Shown in pieces: positions 13,771 to 26,617 of a stretch of 64,000 bases of DNA (position 1 is the stretch's first letter; each line of letters begins with the position of its first letter). Source of the stretch: Cavia porcellus (taxonomy: Eukaryota; Chordata; Mammalia; Rodentia; Caviidae); contig NW_026947686.1 in the NCBI RefSeq assembly GCF_034190915.1, forward strand, positions 309,634 to 373,633. Direction: 5' to 3'. Under the pieces are notes generated by a model. That model made no database searches. It worked only from the letters and a program-made list of their open reading frames with translations, and was not told the origin of the DNA. Both the position numbers and the translations under genes were made by a program.

Positions 13771-14150
13771 TCCTACTACTGAATGTAATGTAACACACAC
13801 CCATAAAATGCGCACCACCCCGTGATGTTTTTCTCACTCCTACTAGTGAATGTAATGTAACACACACCCATACAATGCGCACCACCCCGTGATGTTTTTC
13901 TCACTCCTACTAGTGAATCTAATGTAACACACACCCATACAATGCGCACCACCCCGTGATGTTTTTCTCACTCCTACTAGTGAATCTAATGTAACACACA
14001 CCCATACAATGGGCACCACCCCGTGATGTTTTTCTCACTCCTACTAGTGAATGTAATGTAACACACACCCATACAATGCACACCACCCCGTGATGTTTTT
14101 CTCACTCCTACTAGTGAATGTAATGTAACACACACCCATACAATGCGCAC
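13505..14150. repeat. Displaced copy of the HOR A head
   Basis: At offset 13,504 this stretch follows window bases 1-650: CACTGCC in the first monomer, ACACACACAT with CACCGCC, TTCTACTAGGG, ATGGGC, CATAAAATG (13803 against 299), AATGCACACC (14075 against 571). It diverges at 14,159, where CCGTGATG replaces CCGTTATG at 655. It overlaps the end of HOR C copy 3 because C and A share the CACCGCC/TTCTACTAGGG core, which implies one was seeded from the other. Confidence 0.88.
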
Positions 14151-15240
14151 CACCCCGTGATGTTTTTCTCACTCCTACTAGTGAATGTAATGTAACACAC
14201 ACCCATACAATGCGCACCACCCCGTGATGTTTTTCTCACTCCTACTAGTGAATCTAATGTAACACACACCCATACAATGCGCACCACCCCGTGATGTTTT
14301 TCTCACTCCTACTAGTGAATCTAATGTAACACACACCCATACAATGCGCACCACCCCGTGATGTTTTTCTCACTCCTACTAGTGAATCTCATGTAACACA
14401 CACCCATACAATGCGCACCACCCCGTGATGATTTTCTCACTCCTACTAGTGAATCTAATGTAACACACACCCATACAATGCGCACCACCCCGTGATGTTT
14501 TTTCACTCCTACTAGTGAATCTAATGTAACACACACACATACAATGCGCACCACACCGTGATGTTTTTCTCACTCCTACTAGTGAATCTAATGTAACACA
14601 CACCCATACAATGTGCAACACCACGTGATGTTTTTCTCACTCCTACTAGTGAATCTAATGTAACACACACCCATACAATGCGCACCACCCCGTGATGTTT
14701 TTCTCACTCCTACTAGTGAATCTAATGTAACACACACCCATACAATGCGCACCACCACGTGATGTTTGTCTCACTCCTACTAGTGAATGTAATGTAACAC
14801 ACACCCATACAATGCGCACCACGACGTGATGTTTTTCTCACTCCTACTAGTGAATGTAATGTAACACACACCCACACAATGCGCACCACCCCGTGATGTT
14901 TTTCTCACTCCTACCAGTGAATCTAATGTAACACACACACACACAATGCGCACCGCCCCGTGATGTTTTTCTCACTCCTACTAGGGAATCTAATGTAACA
15001 CACACCCATACAATGCGCACCGCCCCGTGATGTTTTTCTCACTCCTACTATTGAATGTAATGTAACACACACCCATACAATGCGCACCACCCCGTGATGT
15101 TTTTCTCACTCCTACTAGTGAAACTAATGTAACACACACCCATACAATGCGCACCACCCCGTGATGTTTTTCTCACTCCTACTAGTGAATGTAATGTAAC
15201 ACACACCCATACAATGCGCACCACCCCGTGATGTTTTTCT
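14151..15240. repeat. Divergent zone D
   Basis: About 16 monomers with more private changes than elsewhere: AATCTCATG near 14398, GATGATTTTC near 14428, a 66 bp monomer at 14443-14508 (TTTTTTCAC), GTGCAACACCACG near 14613, TTTGTCTC near 14766, CACGACGTG near 14821, and CTACCAGTG with a long ACACACACACA run near 14,920-14,945. Its second half (CACACAATG, then CACCGCC twice, then GAAACTAATG at about 15,120) has the order seen again at 16,590-16,790. No clean period was found. Confidence 0.75.
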
Positions 15241-15905
15241 CACTCCTACTAGTGAATGTAATGTAACACACACCCATACAATGTGCACCACCCCGTGATG
15301 TTTTTCTCACTCCTACTAGTGAATGTAATGTAACACACACCCATACAATGCGCACCACCCCGTGATGTTTTCCTCACTCCTACTAGTGAATGTAATGTAA
15401 CACACACCCATACAATGCGCACCACCCCGTGATGTTTTTCTCACTCCTACTAGTGAATGTAATGTAACACACACCCATACAATGCGCACCACCCCGTGAT
15501 GTTTTTCTCACACCTACTAGTGAATGTAATGTAACACACACCCATACAATGCGCACCACCCCGTGATGTTTTTCTCACTGCTACTGGTGAATGTAATGTA
15601 ACACACACCCATACAATGCGCACCACCCCGTGATGTTTTTCTCACTCCTACTAGTGAATGTAATGTAACACACAGCCATACAATGCGCACCACCCCGTGA
15701 TGTTTTTCTCACTCCTACTAGTGAATCTAATGTAACACCACACACATACAATGCGCACCACCCCGTGATGTTTTTCTCACTCCTACTAGTGAAACTAATG
15801 TAACACACACCATACAATGCGCACCACCCCGTGATGTTTTTCTCACTCCTACTAGTGAATGTAATGTAACACACACCCATACAATGGGCACCACTCCGTG
15901 ATGTT
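15241..15905. repeat. Displaced copy of 8098-8762
   Basis: Ten monomers match zone B at offset 7,143: ATGTGCACC, GTTTTCCTC, CTCACACCTAC, the private CTGGTGAATG (8441 and 15584), CACAGCC, ACACATAC, GAAACTAATG and ATGGGCACCACTCCG (8748 and 15891 for CCACTCCGTG). The copy has a one-base insertion at about 15,737 (AACACCACACAC; 68 bp monomer 15715-15782) directly followed by a one-base loss (66 bp monomer 15783-15848), so register is restored. Confidence 0.88.
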
Positions 15906-16312
15906 TTTCTCACTCCTACCAGTGAATCTAATGTAACACAAACCCATACAATGCGCACCACCCCGTGATGTTTTTCTCACTCCTACTAGTGAATGTAATG
16001 TAACACACACCCATACAATGCGCACCACCCCGTGATGTTTTTCTCACACCTACTAGTGAATGTAATGTAACACACACCCATACAATGCGCACCACCCCGT
16101 GATGTTTCTCTCACTCCTACTAGTGAATCTAATGTAACACACAGCCAAACAATGCACACCACCCCGTGATGTTTTTCTCACTCCTACTAGTGAATGTAAC
16201 ACACACCCATACAATGCGCACCACCCCGTGATGTTTTTCTCACTCCTACTAGTGAATGTAATGTAACACACACCCATACAATGCGCACCACCCCGTGATG
16301 TTTCTCTCACTC

Positions 16313-16372
16313 CTACTAGTGAATCTAATGTAACACACAGCCAAACAATGCACCGTGATGTTTTTCTCACTC
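16313..16372. repeat. 60 bp monomer (7 bp deletion in the C-rich part)
   Basis: Carries CAGCCAAACAATG then ATGCACCGTGATG in place of ATGCACACCACCCCGTG, a loss of seven bases inside the CACC-rich segment, consistent with slippage between CACC units. It is followed at once by a 62 bp monomer (16373). An identical copy sits at 19107-19166, one HOR period away. Confidence 0.95.
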
Positions 16373-16568
16373 CTACTAGTGAATGTAACACACACCCATA
16401 CAATGCGCACCACCCAGTGATGTTTTTCTCACTCCTACTAGTGAATGTAATGTAACACACACCCATACAATGCGCACCACCCCGTGATGTTTTTCTCACT
16501 GCTACTAGTGAATGTAATGTAACACACACCCATACAATGCGCACCACCCCGTGATGTTTTCCTCACTC

Positions 16569-16637
16569 CTACTAGTGAATCTAATGTAACACACACACAC
16601 ACACAATGCGCACCGCCCCGTGATGTTTTTCTCACTC
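16569..16637. repeat. 69 bp monomer with a CA expansion
   Basis: The consensus CACCCATAC is replaced by an unbroken CA run of about 16 bases, giving two extra bases. The likely path is a C-to-A change making ACACACACAT or ACACACACAC (both seen in neighbours such as 1,630 and 14,935) followed by gain of one CA unit. It also has the CACCGCC variant. The identical copy is at 19363-19431. Confidence 0.94.
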
Positions 16638-16989
16638 CTACTAGTGAATCTAATGTAACACACACCCATACAATGCGCACCGCCCGGTGATGTTTTTCTC
16701 ACTCCTACTATTGAATGTAATGTAACACACACCCATACAATGCGCACCACCCCGTGATGTTTTTCTCACTCCTACTAGTGAAACTAATGTAACACACACC
16801 CATACAATGCGCACCACCCCGTGATGTTTTTCTCACTCCTACTAGTGAATGTAATGTAACACACACCCATACAATGCGCACCACCCCGTGATGTTTTTCT
16901 CACTCCTACTAGTGAATCTAATGTAACACACACCCATACAATGCGCACCACCCCGTGATGTTTTTCTCACTCCTACTAGTGAATCTAAT

Positions 16990-18700
16990 GTAACACACCC
17001 CCATACAATGCGGACCACCCCGTGATGTTTTTCTCACTCCTACTAGTGAATCTAATGTAACACACACCCATACAATGCACACCACCCCGTGATGTTTTTC
17101 TCACTCCTACTAGTGAATCTAATGTAACACACACCCATACAATGCGCACCACCCCGTGATGTTTTTCTCACTCCTACTAGTGAATCTAATGTAACACACA
17201 CCCATACAATGCGCACCACCCCGTGATGTTTTTCTCACTCCTACTAGTGAATGTAATGTAACACACACCCATACAATGCGGACCACCCCGTGATGTTTTT
17301 CTCACTCCTACTAGTGAATGTAATGTAACACACACCCATACAATGCGCACCACCCCGTGATGTTTTTCTCACTCCTACTAGTCAATGTAATGTAACACAC
17401 ACCCATACAAGGCGCACCACCCCGTGATGTTTTTCTCACTCCTAGTAGTGAATGTAATGTAACACACACCCATACAATGCGCACCACCCCGTGATGTTTT
17501 TCTCACTCCTACTAGTGAATCTAATGTAACACACACCCATACAATGCGCACCACCCCGTGATGTTTTTCTCACACCTACTAGTGAATGTAATGTAACACA
17601 CACCCATACAATGCGCACCACCCCGTGATGTTTCTCTCACTCCTACTAGTGAATCTAATGTAACACACAGCCAAACAATGCACACCACCCCGTGATGTTT
17701 TTCTCACTCCTACTAGTGAATGTAACACACACCCATACAATGCGCACCACCCCGTGATGTTTTTCTCACTCCTACTAGTGAATGTAATGTAACACACACC
17801 CATACAATGCGCACAACCCCGTGATGTTTTTCTCACTCCTACTAGTGAATATAAGGTAACACACACCCATACAATGCGCACCACCCCGTGATGTTTTTCT
17901 CACTCCTACTAGTGAATGTAATGTAACACACACCCATACAATGCGCACAACCCCGTGATGTTTTTCTCACTCCTACTAGTGAATGTAATTTAACACACAC
18001 CCATACAATGCGCACCACCCCGTGATGTTTTCCTCACTCCTACTAGTGAATGTAATGTAACACACACCCATACAATGCGCACCACCCCGTGATGTTTTTC
18101 TCACTCCTACTAGTGAATCTAATGTAACACACACCCATACAATGCGGACCACCCCGTGATGTTTTTCTCACTCCTACTAGTGAATCTAATGAAACACACA
18201 CCCATACAATGCGCACCACCCCGTGATGTTTTTCTCACTCCTACTAGTGAATCTAATGTAACACACACCCATACAATGCGCACCACCCCGTGATGTTTTT
18301 CTCACTCCTACTAGTGAATCTAATGTAACACACACCCATACAATGCGCACCACCCCGTGATGTTTTTCTCACTCCTACTAGTGAATGTAATGTAACACAC
18401 ACCCATACAATGCGGACCACCCCGTGATGTTTTTCTCACTCCTACTAGTGAATGTAATGTAACACACCCCCATACAATGCGCACCACCCCGTGATGTTTT
18501 TCTCACTCCTACTAGTCAATGTAATGTAACACACACCCATACAAGGCGCACCACCCCGTGATGTTTTTCTCACTCCTAGTAGTGAATGTAATGTAACACA
18601 CACCCATACAATGCGCACCACCCCGTGATGTTTTTCTCACTCCTAGTAGTGAATGTAATGTAACACACACCCATACAATGCGCACCACCCCGTGATGTTT
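16990..18700. repeat. 17-monomer (1,134 bp) duplication inside HOR E
   Basis: The rare ATGCGGACC variant occurs at 17011 and 17279 and again 1,134 bp later at 18145 and 18413. A CTACTAGTCAATG/ACAAGGCGC pair follows each. 1,134 equals 16 x 67 + 62, the short monomer being the one at 17710. Copy 2 of HOR E keeps only the first pair (19,80x and 20,07x), since it switches blocks before the second. Confidence 0.88.
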
Positions 18701-19106
18701 TTCTCACTCCTACCAGTGAATCTAATGTAACACAAACCCATACAATGCGCACCACCCCGTGATGTTTTTCTCACTCCTACTAGTGAATGTAATGTAACAC
18801 ACACCCATACAATGCGCACCACCCCGTGATGTTTTTCTCACACCTACTAGTGAATGTAATGTAACACACACCCATACAATGCGCACCACCCCGTGATGTT
18901 TCTCTCACTCCTCCTAGTGAATCTAATGTAACACACAGCCAAACAATGCACACCACCCCGTGATGTTTTTCTCACTCCTACTAGTGAATGTAACACACAC
19001 CCATACAATGCGCACCACCCCGTGATGTTTTTCTCACTCCTACTAGTGAATGTAATGTAACACACACCCATACAATGCGCACCACCCCGTGATGTTTCTC
19101 TCACTC

Positions 19107-19166
19107 CTACTAGTGAATCTAATGTAACACACAGCCAAACAATGCACCGTGATGTTTTTCTCACTC
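19107..19166. repeat. Second 60 bp monomer
   Basis: Same 7 bp deletion and same flanking 62 bp monomer as at 16313-16372, at exactly 2,794 bp. Inherited by HOR duplication, not an independent deletion. Confidence 0.95.
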
Positions 19167-19362
19167 CTACTAGTGAATGTAACACACACCCATACAATGC
19201 GCACCACCCAGTGATGTTTTTCTCACTCCTACTAGTGAATGTAATGTAACACACACCCATACAATGCGCACCACCCCGTGATGTTTTTCTCACTGCTACT
19301 AGTGAATGTAATGTAACACACACCCATACAATGCGCACCACCCCGTGATGTTTTCCTCACTC

Positions 19363-19431
19363 CTACTAGTGAATCTAATGTAACACACACACACACACAA
19401 TGCGCACCGCCCCGTGATGTTTTTCTCACTC
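19363..19431. repeat. Second 69 bp CA-expanded monomer
   Basis: Copy of 16569-16637 at offset 2,794, with the same CA run length. The equal length argues that the HOR duplication is recent compared with CA slippage. Confidence 0.94.
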
Positions 19432-21159
19432 CTACTAGTGAATCTAATGTAACACACACCCATACAATGCGCACCGCCCGGTGATGTTTTTCTCACTCCT
19501 ACTATTGAATGTAATGTAACACACACCCATACAATGCGCACCACCCCGTGATGTTTTTCTCACTCCTACTAGTGAAACTAATGTAACACACACCCATACA
19601 ATGCGCACCACCCCGTGATGTTTTTCTCACTCCTACTAGTGAATGTAATGTAACACACACCCATACAATGCGCACCACCCCGTGATGTTTTTCTCACTCC
19701 TACTAGTGAATCTAATGTAACACACACCCATACAATGCGCACCACCCCGTGATGTTTTTCTCACTCCTACTAGTGAATCTAATGTAACACACCCCCATAC
19801 AATGCGGACCACCCCGTGATGTTTTTCTCACTCCTACTAGTGAATCTAATGTAACACACACCCATACAATGCACACCACCCCGTGATGTTTTTCTCACTC
19901 CTACTAGTGAATCTAATGTAACACACACCCATACAATGCGCACCACCCCGTGATGTTTTTCTCACTCCTACTAGTGAATCTAATGTAACACACACCCATA
20001 CAATGCGCACCACCCCGTGATGTTTTTCTCACTCCTACTAGTGAATGTAATGTAACACACACCCATACAATGCGGACCACCCCGTGATGTTTTTCTCACT
20101 CCTACTAGTGAATGTAATGTAACACACACCCATACAATGCGCACCACCCCGTGATGTTTTTCTCACTCCTACTAGTCAATGTAATGTAACACACACCCAT
20201 ACAAGGCGCACCACCCCGTGATGTTTTTCTCACTCCTAGTAGTGAATGTAATGTAACACACACCCATACAATGCGCACCACCCCGTGATGTTTTTCTCAC
20301 TCCTACTAGTGAATCTAATGTAACACACACCCATACAATGCGCACCACCCCGTGATGTTTTTCTCACACCTACTAGTGAATGTAATGTAACACACACCCA
20401 TACAATGCGCACCACCCCGTGATGTTTCTCTCACTCCTACTAGTGAATCTAATGTAACACACAGCCAAACAATGCACACCACCCCGTGATGTTTTTCTCA
20501 CTCCTACTAGTGAATGTAACACACACCCATACAATGCGCACCACCCCGTGATGTTTTTCTCACTCCTACTAGTGAATGTAATGTAACACACACCCATACA
20601 ATGCGCACCACCCCGTGATGGTTTTCTCACTCCTAGTAGTGAATGTAATGTAACACACACCCATACAATGCGCACCACCCCGTGATGTTTTTCTCACTGC
20701 TACGAGTGAATGTAATGTAACACACACCCATACAATGCGCACCACCCCGTGATGTTTTTCTCACTCCTACTAGTGAATGTAATGTAACACACAGCCATGC
20801 AATGCGCACCACCTCGTGATGTTTTTCTCACTCCTACTAGTGAATATAAGGTAACACACACCCATACAATGCGCACCACCCCGTGATGTTTTTCTCACTC
20901 CTACTAGTGAATGTAATGTAACACACACCCATACAATGCGCACAACCCCGTGATGTTTTTCTCACTCCTACTAGTGAATGTAATTTAACACACACCCATA
21001 CAATGCGCACCACCCCGTGATGTTTTCCTCACTCCTACTAGTGAATGTAATGTAACACACACCCATACAATGCGCACCACCCCGTGATGTTTTTCTCACT
21101 CCTACTAGTGAATGTAATGTAACACACACCCATACAATGCGCACCACCCCGTGATGTTT

Positions 21160-23896
21160 TTCTCACTCCTACTAGTGAATCTAATGTAACACACACCCAT
21201 ACAATGCGCACCACCCCGTGATGTTTTTCTCACTCCTACTAGTGAATGTAATGTAACACACACCCATACAATGCGCACCACCCCGTGATGATTTTCTCAC
21301 TCCTACTAGTGAATCTAATGTAACACACACCCATACAATGCGCACCACCCCGTGATGTTTTTCTCACTCCTACTAGTGAATGTAATGTAACACACACCCA
21401 TACAATGCGCACCACCCCGTGATGTATTTCTCACTCCTAATAGTGAATGTAATGTAACACACACCCATACAATGCGCACCACCCCGTGATGTTTTTCTCA
21501 CTCCTACTAGTGAATGTAATGTAACACACACCCATACAATGCGCACCACCCCGTGATGTTTTTCTCACTCCTAGTAGTGAATGTAACACACACCCATACA
21601 ATGCGCACCACCCCGTGATGTTTTTCTCACTCCTACTAGTGAATCTAATGTAACACACACCCATACAATGCGCACCACCCCGTGATGTTTTTCTCACTCC
21701 TACTAGTGAATCTAATGTAACACACACCCATAAAATGCGCACCACCCCGTGATGTTTTTCTCACTCCTACTAGTGAATCTAATGTAACACACACCCATAC
21801 AATGCGCACCACCCCGTGATGTTTTTCTCACTCCTACTAGTGAATCTAATGTAACACACACCCATACAATGCGCACCACCCCGTGATGTTTTTCTCACTC
21901 CTACTAGTGAATCTAATGTAACACACACCCATACAATGCGCACCACCCCGTGATGTTTTTCTCACTCCTACTAGTGAATCTAATGTAACACACACCCATA
22001 CAATGCGCACCACACCGTGATGTTTTTCTCACTCCTACTAGTGAATCTAATGTAACACACACCCATACAATGCGCACCACCACGTGATGTTTTTCTCACT
22101 CCTACTAGTGAATGTAATGTAACACACACCCACACAATGCGCACCACCCCGTGATGTTTTTCTCACTCCTACTAGTGAATCTAATGTAACACACACACAT
22201 ACAATGCGCACCGCCCCGTGATGTTTTTCTCACTCCTACTAGTGAATCTAATGTAACACACACCCATACAATGCGCACCGCCCCGTGATGTTTTTCTCAC
22301 TCCTACTAGTGAATGTAATGTAACACACACCCATACAATGCGCACCACCCCGTGATGTTTTTCTCATTCCTACTAGTGAAACTAATGTAACACACACCCA
22401 TACGATGCGCACCACCCCGTGATGTTTTTCTCACTCCTACTAGTGAATGTAATGTAACACACACCCATACAATGCGCACCACACCGTGATGTTTTTCTCA
22501 CTCCTACTAGTGAATCTAATGTAACACACACCCATACAATGCGCACCACCCCGTGATGTTTTTCTCACTCCTACTAGTGAATGTAATGTAACACACACCC
22601 ATACAATGCGCACCACCCCGTGATGTTTTTCTCACTCCTACTAGTGAATGTAATGTAACACACACCCATACAATGCGCACCACCCCGTGATGTTTTTCTC
22701 ACTCCTACTAGTGAATCTAATGTAACACACACCCATACAATGCGCACCACCCCGTGATGTTTTTCTCACTCCTACTAGGGAATGTAATGTAACACACACC
22801 CATACAATGCGCACCACCCCGTGATGATTTTCTCACTCCTACTAGTGAATGTAATGTAACACACACCCATACAATGCGCACCACCCCGTGATGTTTTTCT
22901 CACTCCTACTAGTGAATCTAACGTAACAAACACCCATACAATGCGCACCACCCCGTGATGTTTTTCTCACTCCTACTAGTGAATCTAATGTAACACACAC
23001 CCATACAATGCGCAATACCCCGTGATGTTTTTCTCACTCCTACTAGTGAATGTAATGTAACACACACCCATACAATGCGCACCACCCCGTGATGTTTTTC
23101 TCACTCCTACTAGTGAATCTAATGTAACACACACCCATACAATGTGCACCACCCCGTGATGTTTTTCTCACTCCTACTAGTGAATGTAATGTAACACACA
23201 CCCATACAATGCGCACCACCCCGTGATGTTTTTCTCACTCCTACTAGTGAATGTAATGTAACACACACCCATACAATGCGCACCACCCCGTCATGTTTTT
23301 CTCACTCCTACTAGTGAATGTAATGTAACACACACCCATACAATGCGCACCACCCCGTGATGTTTTTCTCACTCCTACTAGTGAATGTAATGTAACACAC
23401 ACCCATACAATGCGCACCACCCCGTGATGTTTTTCTCACTCCTAGTAGTGAATGTAACACACACCCATACAATGCGCACCACCCTGTGATGTTTTTCTCA
23501 CTCCTACTAGTGAATGTAATGTAACACACACCCATACAATGCGCACCACCCCGTGATGTTTTTCTCACTCCTACTAGTGAATCTAATGTAACACACACCC
23601 ATAAAATGCGCACCACCCCGTGATGTTTTTCTCACTCCTACTAGTGAATCTAATGTAACACACACCCATACAATGCGCACCACCCCGTGATGTTTTTCTC
23701 ACTCCTACTAGTGAATCTAATGTAACACACACCCATACAATGCGCACCACCCCGTGATGTTTTTCTCACTCCTACTAGTGAATCTAATGTAACACACACC
23801 CATAAAATGCGCACCACCCCGTGATGATTTTCTCACTCCTACTAGTGAATATAATGTAACACACACCCATACAATGCGCACCACCCCGTGATGTTT
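21160..23896. repeat. HOR F copy 1: 41 monomers, 2,737 bp
   Basis: Thirty-nine 67 bp and two 62 bp monomers (21571 and 23442). Markers repeated at 2,737: GATGATTTTC (attttctcac at 21291 and 24028), the pair CACACCGTG/CACCACGTG near 22,015-22,085, CACACAATGC (22131 and 24868), CTCATTCC with GAAACTAATG and TACGATGCG near 22,370-22,405, TAACGTAACAAAC near 22,920, GCAATACCCC near 22,995 and CCGTCATG near 23,290. Confidence 0.93.
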
Positions 23897-26617
23897 TTCT
23901 CACTCCTACTAGTGAATCTAATGTAACACACACCCATACAATGCGCACCACCCCGTGATGTTTTTCTCACTCCTACTAGTGAATGTAATGTAACACACAC
24001 CCATACAATGCGCACCACCCCGTGATGATTTTCTCACTCCTACTAGTGAATCTAATGTAACACACACCCATACAATGCGCACCACCCCGTGATGTTTTTC
24101 TCACTCCTACTAGTGAATGTAATGTAACACACACCCATACAATGCGCACCACCCCGTGATGTATTTCTCACTCCTAATAGTGAATGTAATGTAACACACA
24201 CCCATACAATGCGCACCACCCCGTGATGTTTTTCTCACTCCTACTAGTGAATGTAATGTAACACACACCCATACAATGCGCACCACCCCGTGATGTTTTT
24301 CTCACTCCTAGTAGTGAATGTAACACACACCCATACAATGCGCACCACCCCGTGATGTTTTTCTCACTCCTACTAGTGAATCTAATGTAACACACACCCA
24401 TACAATGCGCACCACCCCGTGATGTTTTTCTCACTCCTACTAGTGAATCTAATGTAACACACACCCATAAAATGCGCACCACCCCGTGATGTTTTTCTCA
24501 CTCCTACTAGTGAATCTAATGTAACACACACCCATACAATGCGCACCACCCCGTGATGTTTTTCTCACTCCTACTAGTGAATCTAATGTAACACACACCC
24601 ATACAATGCGCACCACCCCGTGATGTTTTTCTCACTCCTACTAGTGAATCTAATGTAACACACACCCATACAATGCGCACCACCCCGTGATGTTTTTCTC
24701 ACTCCTACTAGTGAATCTAATGTAACACACACCCATACAATGCGCACCACACCGTGATGTTTTTCTCACTCCTACTAGTGAATCTAATGTAACACACACC
24801 CATACAATGCGCACCACCACGTGATGTTTTTCTCACTCCTACTAGTGAATGTAATGTAACACACACCCACACAATGCGCACCACCCCGTGATGTTTTTCT
24901 CACTCCTACTAGTGAATCTAATGTAACACACACACATACAATGCGCACCGCCCCGTGATGTTTTTCTCACTCCTACTAGTGAATCTAATGTAACACACAC
25001 CCATACAATGCGCACCGCCCCGTGATGTTTTTCTCACTCCTACTAGTGAATGTAATGTAACACACACCCATACAATGCGCACCACCCCGTGATGTTTTTC
25101 TCATTCCTACTAGTGAAACTAATGTAACACACACCCATACGATGCGCACCACCCCGTGATGTTTTTCTCACTCCTACTAGTGAATGTAATGTAACACACA
25201 CCCATACAATGCGCACCACACCGTGATGTTTTTCTCACTCCTACTAGTGAATCTAATGTAACACACACCCATACAATGCGCACCACCCCGTGATGTTTTT
25301 CTCACTCCTACTAGTGAATGTAATGTAACACACACCCATACAATGCGCACCACCCCGTGATGTTTTTCTCACTCCTACTAGTGAATGTAATGTAACACAC
25401 ACCCATACAATGCGCACCACCCCGTGATGTTTTTCTCACTCCTACTAGTGAATCTAATGTAACACACACCCATACAATGCGCACCACCCCGTGATGTTTT
25501 TCTCACTCCTACTAGGGAATGTAATGTAACACACACCCATACAATGCGCACCACCCCGTGATGATTTTCTCACTCCTACTAGTGAATGTAATGTAACACA
25601 CACCCATACAATGCGCACCACCCCGTGATGTTTTTCTCACTCCTACTAGTGAATCTAACGTAACAAACACCCATACAATGCGCACCACCCCGTGATGTTT
25701 TTCTCACTCCTACTAGTGAATCTAATGTAACACACACCCATACAATGCGCAATACCCCGTGATGTTTTTCTCACTCCTACTAGTGAATGTAATGTAACAC
25801 ACACCCATACAATGCGCACCACCCCGTGATGTTTTTCTCACTCCTACTAGTGAATCTAATGTAACACACACCCATACAATGTGCACCACCCCGTGATGTT
25901 TTTCTCACTCCTACTAGTGAATGTAATGTAACACACACCCATACAATGCGCACCACCCCGTGATGTTTTTCTCACTCCTACTAGTGAATGTAATGTAACA
26001 CACACCCATACAATGCGCACCACCCCGTCATGTTTTTCTCACTCCTACTAGTGAATGTAATGTAACACACACCCATACAATGCGCACCACCCCGTGATGT
26101 TTTTCTCACTCCTACTAGTGAATGTAATGTAACACACACCCATACAATGCGCACCACCCCGTGATGTTTTTCTCACTCCTAGTAGTGAATGTAACACACA
26201 CCCATACAATGCGCACCACCCTGTGATGTTTTTCTCACTCCTACTAGTGAATGTAATGTAACACACACCCATACAATGCGCACCACCCCGTGATGTTTTT
26301 CTCACTCCTACTAGTGAATCTAATGTAACACACACCCATAAAATGCGCACCACCCCGTGATGTTTTTCTCACTCCTACTAGTGAATCTAATGTAACACAC
26401 ACCCATACAATGCGCACCACCCCGTGATGTTTTTCTCACTCCTACTAGTGAATCTAATGTAACACACACCCATACAATGCGCACCACCCCGTGATGTTTT
26501 TCTCACTCCTACTAGTGAATCTAATGTAACACACACCCATAAAATGCGCACCACCCCGTGATGATTTTCTCACTCCTACTAGTGAATATAATGTAACACA
26601 CACCCATACAATGCGCA
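23897..26617. repeat. HOR F copy 2
   Basis: Follows copy 1 base for base at most markers (62 bp monomers at 24308 and 26179). It ends near 26,617: copy 1 at 23,881 continues with CCACCCCGTG, while here CCACCACGTG begins a new cassette with CTACTTGTG and TAACGTAAC. Confidence 0.92.

Larger units (their letters stand above)
15905..18698. repeat. HOR E copy 1: 42 monomers, 2,794 bp
   Basis: Markers recur at 2,794 bp: CACTCCTACC with CACAAACCC (15911 and 18705), CTCACACCTAC (about 16046 and 18840), the 60 bp monomer (16313 and 19107), the 69 bp monomer (16569 and 19363). The period is fully accounted for by 37 x 67 + 3 x 62 + 60 + 69. The most length-variable unit in the window. Confidence 0.93.
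6567..20565. repeat. 62 bp monomers, left group (12 copies)
   Basis: Starts: 6567, 9845, 11381, 11443, 12912, 12974, 16184, 16373, 17710, 18978, 19167, 20504. Each has GAATGTAACAC in place of GAATGTAATGTAACAC, the loss of one of two ATGTA repeats. Nine begin CTACTAGTG (ordinary) and three (9845, 11443, 12974) CTAGTAGTG. At 11381/11443 and 12912/12974 one of each type sit side by side. Most are related by HOR duplication. Confidence 0.95.
18699..21110. repeat. HOR E copy 2, with a three-monomer insertion
   Basis: Follows copy 1 at offset 2,794 through about 20,640, after which the offset becomes 2,995 (ATAAGGTAAC at 17851 and 20846). The extra 201 bp, about 20,640-20,840, are three monomers including CTACGAGTG and CAGCCATGCAATG, both private. 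The match ends near 21,110, where copy 1 has ATGCGGACC (18145) and this copy has ATGCGCACC. Confidence 0.9.
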
